Program-made: the position numbers and the translations under genes
From: Heterobilharzia americana
Taxonomy: Eukaryota > Platyhelminthes > Trematoda > Strigeidida > Schistosomatidae
Assembly: GCA_944470555.2 (NCBI GenBank)
Contig: OX104130.1
Location: 65,663,160 to 65,727,159, forward strand
Direction of reading: 5' to 3'
DNA: 64,000 nucleotides
The notes under the pieces: model-generated
Database searches by the model: none
The model's input: the letters and a program-made list of their open reading frames with translations, nothing else
Told to the model about the DNA's origin: nothing
In this document: positions 11,901-23,900 of the stretch, piece by piece
Numbering within the stretch: the stretch's first letter is position 1
How the letters are laid out: each line of letters starts with the position of its first letter

Positions 11901-14900
11901 ATCTTCTTAAGCTTGAATATTCGCACTAAACGTTATCTTCAGATTGTTTATTCTGCCATACAACTTGATCTAGTACTTTGACATCACTTCTTTTCTGTTC
12001 TTTGTGTACTTCTGTAAAGTGTGGCAACTTGAGCCGATGCACTCCTGTGCGAGATTCTACGTTGATTCTGTCAGCCAGTCAGTTAATCAATCCTAGCATT
12101 CTTGAACTCAATCCTAATTTGGCTGACATCGCACATCGATGGATATGATGGTTTTGGATGCACATCAGAATGCTGAGAAGCAAGCAATGTGTAATTTTGC
12201 GCAGAAGGAATGTCATTCAAACTATCACATTTTTCAGTGAAATAAAGAGATAAAATTAGCGATGAACAGGGAATTTTTACAAGGAAAACATTAAAATTAA
12301 AGGATAACAGCTGGTACGAAGTAACGAAATATTTGAAATTTTGAAAAGAATATTGAGTTAATACACTTATACTGTTGATATGATCTATTTTTGACTTAAG
12401 TAACGTTAAGTTTGAAAGTGCTGATTATTAACATCTCAAAAAAGCTACCAACAGCTGATATTTGGATAATAATATCATGAAGACTTCAAAGATCCTCTTA
12501 CACTGAAAGGGATCAATTAATTTATTTGATTGAATGAATCTTGAGTATTAATAACCTTCAATGATAACCAAATCACCGGTGTGAAAAAGTCAGCCATACT
12601 AATTTACTAGTCTGGTTAGTAACCATAGTTTTTAAAGCTGTATGGTGTGTTTAAACTTGAAAACATTCAGGTACAATCAATGCATCATTACAAATTTGAA
12701 TGAAATATGAAACCTGATTTTCACTTCTAAATTCGTTCATGTTTTACTAGTAGATAGGGCATGGTGATATACCCGAAACGGGTCTAGGAACAGACTACTT
12801 TAGCCTAATGAACTGATTACAAGGTAAGCTAAAGGGGGTGATTTGTCGTGGTTGTATTGTGTTCTCTGAGCTGGGTTGTTCAATCGTGGAACTTTCATTT
12901 TCTTTCTAGACGTCATCATCAGCACTAACTTCGGTATGAAGTGAGCTGTCAATATCTCTCCGTGGATGATTTAGAAGCCAACAAGATCTATGCAGTCAAT
13001 GACACAACAATCAAAGGAAACAGCCACTCATAAACCAGTTGATCAGGGCAAGCTAGTGAATCACTCACGTAGAGGATATTGACAGCTCACTTCATACCGA
13101 AGTTAATGCTGATGATGTCGTCTAGAAAGACGAAATCTTCGCGACTAAACAACCCACCTCAGGGAACACAATACCAACAAGATCATCCAGCTGAGCAACA
13201 AATATTCTCCACCATTTCAAAATCATACGAGGCCAGGTGTATTTGAAACTGCACTTCAGGATGTCTAGATCGGTCTTGCTTTCAAGTTTCTCACAATATT
13301 TTAGAGAAACGGAATCAGTTTTTCTGCTAATTGTAAATTTGCAAACCAGTCAGAAAAATGAATGTTTCTATCAATGGTGGACAGTATTGAACAACTTTTG
13401 TCAACACAATTCATAAAATTTTGACAACAAAATGACTAAAGGTCGAAGGAAACACTTTTCTAGTAATTGCTGAATATATGCAAGGTGGTTAGAGGTAATC
13501 GATAGGAAGTTCTGCTCTTATATTTTTTGCTTGTCGGAACTTGTCGCTTAGAAGTAATTGTCCTGTCAGAGATTTAATCACACGACGCCAAGTACTATAG
13601 TCAAAAGTGCAACCACTGAGCTAGTTAAGCTACGACTCACCTCCTGTAGGGTTGGATTACATGCACTGATTGGTCACTGTAGAGTAGCCAATTTCATGTT
13701 TATCAGGTCACTTCAGAGTAGAGATACGCTGTAGAAACGACTACCAGCAGGCATGCAACCTCGGTTCATGACTTCATTCCGATTGCCTCCAACTAATTTT
13801 CATTAGTCAAATTGCACCACGATAGTCAGTCTCTTAGATTGGTGGCTACACTGCGAATGATAGGTCGAATTTAGTTAGTGCCTATGACTCTGCAACTTGA
13901 AGTGTGTAACTCTCCAGTCATCAATATATGTATGTATAAATATATATGTTGTGTTGGATATTAAGATAATCCATTGCAATTCTATTAACTCACTTTGTAC
14001 CCACTGCTGAAACTAACAGTAAATTTGTATAAGTGTCCTCATTTATGTTTTTATTATTAGTCGACCCGTTTGTTCACTTCATCAGGATGTCTATGTCTTC
14101 GACTTATGGTAAACACAACAAAAGAATTACAATTCTGCTTCCTTCTGTATGAATCTAATCATGTGGTTTCTAATGAATACTAATTCTGGTTCTATACAGT
14201 ACAATGAAATACATCTGGCTATTTTATTACTAACTTATTGCCTTCCAATGCATTTTATGCTTTTTGTTCATTTCCGTATCCTTTTCCTTCTGTTAATCTC
14301 CACCATCTTTTACGATTTGGAAGTGATGCAACTTTAATAGATGCACAACTCTTTATCTTGTTCCATCTGTCTATCCTTGGCTTCTTGACATATGTTGTCA
14401 GGATATTGAAGAATAGGTTTCATCGGTAAGAGTATTATTGTGTTTGTCTATACAGTTAGTTACTCCTGTGGAGTTGAGTACATACAGCATACCTATGAGA
14501 TGTTCTCATAAGTATTTAGCAGCATGAGTCAAAAAGAGAATTAATGACAAGCTAGTAGCTCTTTCATTTAGCAGGTCGTTCGTTTGATCATTCATTGAGG
14601 CGTCGGGTCTCTATTCAGTGTTATTTATTAACTAGAGAAACAATGATCCTAGTGATTATACCTGTGACTTTTCAGTACCGTAGCCGCTCTTGATATTCAC
14701 AACCAAATTCATAAATATCATATCATATTCAAAGGTTCGGTGGTTTAGAGAGATGACTATCAACCACTAGGTCACGGGTTCAAGCTCCAACCCACCAACG
14801 AGGATTTGGTATGGCTCATTGCCTACCGTACGGTTATCCCCTAGGTGGCTGAGTGCGCTTCTTTCGTTACATAATCTCCCCTTGCCTTACCCAACAACAC

Positions 14901-17900
14901 TCAAAACTCTTCTTCAACTGCTATAAATGGTAATTTTATTTCGAAAATGAAAGACCAACTTGCTTACTCCAACTACATGCTACTCTTTTTTGTTCTAATC
15001 TCCTGTTTCATAAAGTATTTTGTTACCAGACAATAAATAAAACTTACCTCATGTTACAAGTCATCATCGTCAGTAGTTACAGAAGTACCCCCTGCATTGA
15101 TTGTTTTCTCTTGTTGACTTATTCCATCACCATTCACTCGACTTAACCGGTTGTTTTTTCATAGGTTTATAATACAGTATAAGTACTAAAGTGATATTCC
15201 GGTGAATAGAAATTCTCTAAAGTCTTTCAAATTATTCTCATCTAAAACTGTCTCAGTTGACCAGCTCAACCCATGTCAGCCAGTCTGACAATCAGTATCA
15301 GCAGGGAGTCTGGTATTGCTGAGTTAAAGGTCTGATATACTTACTACCTGTTATATCAGCACACGAAGATAAAAGGTGATAAAACTTAAGACATGGAAAT
15401 AAAAACAGTCTAATCGAAAATTGTAAGAAACCGTAAAACGTAAAGAAGATGGTGTAAAATGAAAGTCGAAATGTGATATGGCAGTTAAGAATAAAATAAG
15501 ATTTGGATGCATTTATACCACCACAGTTGCTTTTGAGCAAAAATAGTTAGACTTAGGTGTTAATTAATGTTCGTTTATTCTATGGTCACCATTAAAGCAG
15601 TCTATCTTTCTATATGACGTTTATCTTATGCTTTGTTGTATTTGCTAATTTACTGGATATCTTCTTTGAAGGAACTACTGGAAATGAAAACTAGGACTGA
15701 GTAAAAAGTTCATTTCATGTTAGATTGTTTATTTGATATAGGACACAGTAATACAGTATTGTTTACTGCATCACGTTTCGAGAAGAATTTATTGCTCATA
15801 TTCCCATCATTGTCATCACATAACTTCCAAAATTCACTTATATAGTCCAACAGTTCTCCATTCGTTCATTTTAATGGCAGTAAAGCTTTCTAGATATCTG
15901 CAGTATATGATGATTCATTCCTGTTACATATGTTAGGTGTTGATTCAATGAACAGAGATTTTGTGATCAATCTCTCCCTCCACCTAACCAGCTATATTGG
16001 ATTTCAGAATTGTCATCCCATCTCACCCTATAGTGTGACTATGTGTTAGTCACATGTAAATTGATATCCAAGGATCTCTCTAAATTAGTAGGCCATATAT
16101 TTCACTGAATATATAATTCGGTTAGTCGGAAAATTGAAAGAAAGAATAGAGGCATACTGAAGAAATACTGTTACTTAATACCTTCTCTTCAAAGCTTACA
16201 GAGATGTTTATATGGGCTCATATGAGAAAGAGACCAATGATATTAGTGGTAATTACAAAATCCTTACGTAGGTGTTCACATCCTCTGTAGTGTTGCCGTA
16301 TAAAAAATGAATATGGAAAATTTTATGTAAAGGGTGGCATTTAAACCCATAAACTTATTCAGAAAGAAACTTCGTAGGTTAGGAGAACCAGTAGAGCCAA
16401 TTAAGAAAAATAACCTCATCTATCAGACACCATGTAATGATTGTGAAGTCAAGCATATAGGTCGAAGCAACCGATCGCTGTCAGTCAGAATAAAGGAATA
16501 CAATAGTTTGGCAAAACGTACAATGGTAGATCCTTATAAGATAGTGTGACTTTAAAGGCCACTATAGAAACGATCAAAATAACCAGTTTGGTTTCTTCAT
16601 TTTGGCTAGAAAGGCAGATTTTCACAAAAAACAGTAGTCCGACTGATAATTTCAGCTCTTGCAAGGTGGCCTTTAAATTCATTTCTAAGCTAAGTAATTT
16701 AGAGAGATCCTTGGATATCAATTTACATGTGACTAACACATAGTCACACTATAGGGTGAGATGGGATGACAATTCTGAAATCCAATATAGCTGGTTAGGT
16801 GGAGGGAGAGATTGATCACAAAATCTCTGTTCATTGAATCAACACCTAACATATGTAACAGGAATGAATCATCATATACTGCAGATATCTAGAAAGCTTT
16901 ACTGCCATTAAAATGAACGAATGGAGAACTGTTGGACTATATAAGTGAATTTTGGAAGTTATGTGATGACAATGATGGGAATATGAGCAATAAATTCTTC
17001 TCGAAACGTGATGCAGTAAACAATACTGTATTACTGTGTCCTATATCAAATAAACAATCTAATGTACAATTATATTCTATCACATTGATAAAGTTTTACG
17101 CTTACGTCAAATCCATTTACCTCAAAATACATTCCTCACCTATTGTTGATTCAGTTCAGTTAATGAAACATTTTTACTAGTTGTTTTATTATATCAAAAT
17201 ATAATTGAAGCGTTATGTACTTTGAGTAAGATAGATCTACAAATTGTATTAGAATGTAACAGAAATTCAAAGCCTAATCCTCTATGAAATATTAAATAAT
17301 TCAATTTAATTTTCTTGTTAAATTTGTTTTTTATACCAGTCGGGTTTGAAGTACCTGCATTCTATCAAAATTTTCCTTCTTACCTTATAAAATCTTGTTG
17401 TTGTATTTTAATAGCGGATAAAGTTTTAACTTTTGAACCCATACACTAGAACCAGATGAACATTTTATCTTCCTCAGTATGAGTCATACAACAAAGTTTA
17501 AGAAAATCTGACTTTAGGGGATAAAGTTTTAATTGTCCAACTGTGGACAGACTAATGATAGCTATATATTTGTTATATGAATGCATTTCAAATGTCCTTG
17601 AAACTGAATGACCTAAGCATCAATTTTAAAATGAAAGTCAATTCATCAATAAATGAATAAAAAGCAATTTGGAGCAAAATGAACTGATTTTGTAATTTAT
17701 CTACTGACGAACAGAATTTCAAACTGAATAAATCATATTGAAGTGTATTTAAACGGGATAACAAAAACTAAAGTTGAACTTTTAACTTGATATGAATGAA
17801 AATGGAAGAAGTAAACAAGAACTTTTGATAATTCAAATTCTAAATATACAACGTTAAGGAATATAAGTGTATGTATACATTGTATGAGTATATTGTCCTG

Positions 17901-20900
17901 CAAAATGAATGAAAAATGCCAGGAATTTAGGTTGAGTTGAAAAAAACACAAGTACAAACCGGTAATAACGTTGTATATTTTCTAATTTAACAGCTGGTAT
18001 TTCATGATACATAACATATAACTGGCTAAATTTATGAGATAATCATCAAATCGATGATAACGTTATCAAGAGATTTCAATTTGCCTTGGGAATTCATTTT
18101 GGAGGTTTGTGAGGATTTATTTACTTCAAGGCGTAATTCATTTTCAATTAACATCATTTAGATAAACGTTTAAAACAATGGTGGAATGATCAAATAAACA
18201 ACGGTGATTTTAGATGAAAGTCAGGCTCTATCGGCAAATTGATGTAAGAAAATATGGACCATAGCATTGTGACCCACTCCCTTGTATTCCTAGTGGAACA
18301 TAGAGCTTCAGTAGCACATCGCCATTTCACTCTCTTCTCTGCAGTCTATCCAACCTGGCTCCACGACTGCCCACAAACTTTCATTCCTTCCTCACACCAT
18401 CTCCTCCATGTCACCCTCGGCTCAGACGCCCAACTCATCGTTTCTCCTTTGGGTTCCATTCGACGACCTGGAGCGTGATGTCCCCAAACCGTCTTCTCAA
18501 TGTATGTCCAATCCAATCCATCTCCACTTTCTTCTTCTGCATATTTGTTGAGAGATAGGTTGTTGGTTGGTTTGTTGCCAGGTCAGGTGAGTTCAGAGTT
18601 CTTTGTTGCTTATTCTTGTTATTCTGGCCATCTGATCTTCGGTATCGAGTGTAGGCAGCAAAGGTAAGGTTTTCATCATGAATTCTGGAAGTCTTAGGTT
18701 GGATTTCTGGTAGGATCAATAATGCGCACTTCTGATGACCTCAGTACCTGGAAGAAACAGCTGTCCAGCACTCCCAGGTTTTCGGTGGTTCCCTGATTTA
18801 TGTCAGTCAGTGATACCTACCAACTTTTTACTTGGAGAATTGTTGATTCGACATTTTCTATTATGGTTTACAGACTGAATAACTTGTGCAGTATAGGTAT
18901 CTGCAAGTTGTTTGCATGATTCTGGTTATTTATTTATTGGAAAGATTCTCTTGTATTTTCACAATGAACTTCTCACCTTCATTACCTACTTAATGATGTT
19001 TATATTATAGATAGCTATCAATAATCTTTGGAGAAACTGTTAGTGTTTCAAAGTTCATAAGCTGTCAACAAAATGTTATCACTTTGACAATGATCGATTT
19101 GATTTCATTTAGAATTCAGATTGTGCTTGCCTATATTCTTTGTTCCAAAATTAGTCCGTTTGGCAATTAATCTTAAATTGCTGCTCATCGATTATTGGTC
19201 TGATATGTAAATTTATGGTCACGTCTATTCATTTGTTAAACGATATCAGAGACATAAATTTTTGTAAGGAGATGAAGTGTATACAGGTATATCTTCATTA
19301 TCCTCCAGTGTAAAATGTATTTGAAGGTAAGATCTAATTGCCCACATTTACAGTTCAGTCAGTCAACATGAACATAGAATGTGACATTACTGAGTAACAT
19401 TCCTAATTATCAGACTTCACATCAGTACATCATGGTGCAAGTCAGCAAAATGAACGATAAAGAAACAGGGTAGGAAAATGTAATTAAAAGTCGTAGAAAG
19501 TCACGAGAAGTGAGGAAGAGAAGGGGGGGGTAAATAGTGATGAAATGTGGTATGATGATTAGGAGTGAGAAAATATGTGGATGCATCTGTGTCAGTTAAG
19601 TCGATTCTAATCCTCTTTATCTAGAGTCTTCAGCCATTGATTACTGCTGTCATATGGTTCATGGCAGGCAAGTTTACATTCCTCAACACTACTAGAACTG
19701 AGAGTCAGAAACCCTGTACACTGAAACCATGTTTAATTTGGGTTACCATAACTTTTTTCCAGCCTTAAACTACTTCAGCTAACATTGCACGATGACGAAA
19801 ATGGTATGCGTAACTCATGAACCCGTTACTTGTGTCAGTAGATGTGTACAACCTCATTAACTGATTTTTTATCTTATATACATTTATATACTACGATCAG
19901 CTGACAACTTCAACGAAAGTCAACTATTAGCCGAACGCTTCAAGGTGAATTAATGGCATAGGGCGAAACAAGCAACCAGTAAAACTATTATTGAATGAAA
20001 TAAAAAGCCTATACAAAGTATACAGCATTAAGAAGTAATGATGACTGGTTGTTATTTTTGTAACCTTCAAATGGTAGACGAAGGGCAGGTGAAGGTCACT
20101 GATAAGTTCTTTAAGTTAGGCATGCTGTATCAGGCTCAATATCAATATATCATTTTTTTTAAATACAGAAATATGCTGAACATTAGAGAATATAAAATTA
20201 AATGACGCGTTTGATCAGTTTTCGAATCGACTGTTGTCTACAAAAACAAGATAGAACAATATAGCGTATTACTAATAAATACTAGACAGTAATTCAGTTG
20301 GGAATTTTATGTGGATTTGTCGATTTCAATGTGGCAATCATCACAGACTGATGTCAGTTGGAGAGCTATTGAAAACCTAGAAGTCCTTAAAAGCTGTTTC
20401 TTCGTATCATAGATCTCTTCAGCAGCGCTTACCCACCACATCACCAGGAGGATCTATTGCCCATTAGTAATATGCCTGGAAATAGGTTTTTTAAAGTCTA
20501 ATGGGATGCTGTGACCTAATGAGAAGTCACGACCGGTGGAGCAAACTAAGTAGGATACAAGGACAAGCACTGTGCGACGGTATTGAATGAAGGTCACGTT
20601 ATATCGCAAAATGACAGAAGTAGGAAAATGTGGACTATTGGATTGTAAACCAGTGGCTCAATGGTGAAATGCCTAACAACCCCGAGTTCGATCCCTGGTG
20701 GGTCATGGGCGCCCACTACTGAAGGGTCCTGTACTACGATGAAACAGCTTACCTGTATTCCTAGGTTTCCAGTGGTTCTCCAACTTATGTTAACTGATGA
20801 TTGATACCAACTTGAAATTAACCAACTTCCAGAAATCTCCCAAATGAAAAATGAAATAATTTATATATACGTTAGTGATCAGCAGCACAGTTTATACACT

Positions 20901-23900
20901 ATTATATTTCACAAAGATCAAAATTACAAATTACTCAAGGTTAAGATAAGCCTTGGACGTTGAAACAGAATTTGAATAGTCGATTGAAACTTGTAAAATA
21001 GATCATAGAACATCAATTAGGTGTGTCATGTAAGTTGAAGCAACAACTGTTTTTGATCCAGTTAATTTCCTGACCAAAATTAAGTGGGAATATAACACAT
21101 TTTTGGGTTGACCTTGGGCTAGTCAAAATCAAGCTTATCAGTAATTGATAAGGTTATTCACCACCGATTTTAGCTGTGCAGAAGCATAGACGGTTTGTTT
21201 TGCATAGACTTTAGTATAAGCAGATTTGATGAAAACTGAGGACGAATGACAATTGTTCGAATGCATCCATTACTTACCTCACTCTAAGTGCTCATTGTTT
21301 GACCATTCCATATCTTTTTATTCCTGAACTCGTCTCATCAGTAATTACCTTATTAATATCTTCTTTCTTATCGTTGGCTTCTTTCTGTTACGAATTAAGC
21401 TGATAGAGTACCGTATCAAACTGTCTTATCCTTAATAAATAAATCTATAGTATGAATAGTTAACTTGTTACTCAGCAGTGGCACATGTTGGTCATATTTA
21501 ACTTTTGACTCCTAGTATCAGGATGATCACATCTAGAAATTTGGATCAAGTGATTAACTACCAACAGGATCCACGTTTGCCTCTTAGTTGCACAGTAGAA
21601 ATAAAATCGTTTATACGACTAATTAACACTGCCGCTACTTCTTACTAGATGACTTGTCAGTCCTTCAATCCTAATTTATCATTTCATCAGATCATCTTTG
21701 TTTTTTTGGCTAACCAGATTTAAAGTTGGTGTTCATCGTGGACTGATACCACTCGAAGGAAGGTTGGAACCTGGGAGCCCTCGACAGCTGTTTCTTCATA
21801 ATATGGGGCTCCTCAGCAGTACGCACTCATGATCCTGCCAAGGACCAAACCTAGGGTCTTCAGGTTCCATGACCAACACGTTCCCAACGCACCACTGAGT
21901 CTAAATCCAGTGGTCCATATTTTCTAGTTCTGTCAGTTCGCGACATACCGCAACCACCAACCGATGTCTTCGTTGGGTATTTGTCCTCACGTCCACCAGG
22001 TTTGCCCCACCGGTCACAACTCATTGAAACTTCGGAAATCACCTCCCGAAAGTAGCTACCAGTGCCCACTAGATTAATTCAGTTTAAGGGTTTATGAGGA
22101 GTTATTGATTTCAAGTTGGTATTCATCATAGACTGACACGAACTGGAAGAACATTGGAAGCCTGGGAGCACTGGACAGCTGTTTCTTCCTAGTATGGGAC
22201 TACTTAATGGTGGTCACTCATGAAACCGCCAGGGATCGAAATTATCCAAGGTAAACCCGACGAAATGAGATCCACGAATACATGCCATGCTCTTCTATTG
22301 TATCCGGCATAATTACCTCTTCAGAGATGCCTATTCATAAACAGTACGGACTAACCGCTTCTCGTGTATCTATTAACAAGCTTATTTAAAGACAAAACAA
22401 ATAAGTGAATTATGAAAAACCAGTGATATTCTGCTACATTTCTTTCTTTGTTAAATATTTTAAACATAAAGGAAATCTAAAAAGGACACCGTGCTACAAC
22501 AAAATCTTAAATGTAAGCTGAAACATCAACTCGAAAAAGAAAAACAACAAGAAGAGGCTAACCGTATTAAGCTGGAACAAGCGGCTGCTGCATATTATCA
22601 GTGGGAATTGAAAAAGGTAATATTCTTTATATTTCATAGTAATGATCAGTGGTGGCTAGCAGGGGAGTCCGTGACGTATATTTCATCCTATTCGAAACTT
22701 TTCAGCTGGATGTACCTGCCTCTCAGTGAGCGATGTTGTTCCCACTAGGACTCGAACTCTAGGCAGGTCGCTTCAAATGCCAGAGCGTTATCCACCAGAA
22801 CATTGGGTCACAATAGCCACTTTTTGTGTGACGCACATAGTTTTTAGTGCTGCTACTTGTATTCTCCCGTCGTTACGTGGGCCGAATCGATCGGTCACTA
22901 TTGAGGCACTGGCTCCTGCGCGGATGCCTCAATATTGCCTGTCTTTTCAATTTTATAGTAATGATGGATAAATAACATGATGTTTAGTGCCACTAAAGAA
23001 AGCTCATAAGTTTATCGAGGTGAAGTTTTCTATCCAATCCAAAACGTTGTGACAGTTGAATTGTCAGATATATTGCCTAAAATTGACTAAACGTTAAATG
23101 TTAATAACTGTACTCCAGTTTTTTTTATGTCATTATTATTTGTTTCTTGGGTTCCTAGTGGAACATAGAGCTTCAGTAGCACATCGCCATTTCACTCTCT
23201 TCTCTGCAGTCTATCCAACCTGGCTCCACGACTGCCCACAAACTTTCATTTCTTCCTCACACCATCTCCCCCATGTCACCCTCGGCTCAGACGCCCAACT
23301 CATCGTTTCTCCTTTGGGTTCCATTCGACGACCTGGAGCGTGATGTCCCCAAACCGTCTTCTCAATGTATGTCCAATCCAATCCATCTCCACTTTCTTCT
23401 TCTGCATATTTGTTGAGAGATAGGTTGTTGGTTGGTTTGTTGCCAGGTCAGGTGAGTTCAGAGTTCTTTGTTGCTTATTCTTGTTATTCTGGCCATCTGA
23501 TCTTTAGTATCGAGTGAGCGTAGCCAGCAGCTGCTCATGTATGTCTGCGATTTGTTGGAAATGCCCTTCGTAAAGCGCCAAGTCCCAACCACCACACAGA
23601 AGCACTGACTTGACTGAATTGGTGTTGAAAATGCGAATCTTGTTCATGCTTTGTGCTGAGTGCCGAAGATCTCCACACTGGTTTCAGATTAATGAAGGAA
23701 GGCCTGTCTTGCTGTCTTTCCGATCCCGACTTTGATGTCCTCATCTATACCACCGCCACCTGTAGTTGAGACGAAGCTACCTGATTAGGTAGGTGAAAGA
23801 GACTACTTTCTTTAGGTTTCTCCCGTTGATGGTGATTGGTGCTTGTTGTTGGTTGGGTATCTTCATCACCTTTGTCTTCTCTATATTCAATTGGAGTCCC

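Noticed and set aside
13073..13140. Hammerhead in the type II Penelope-like terminal segment
   Set aside because: CUGAUGA is not adjacent to helix II (about four extra bases) and no cleavage triplet is in place.
18150..18215. W-containing frame (RLKQWWNDQ) that could be an extra MAP9-like exon between exons 3 and 4
   Set aside because: Splicing exon 3 (ending TG) to the AG at 18161 gives TGA at once, and exons 3 and 4 already join perfectly through the TGG codon.
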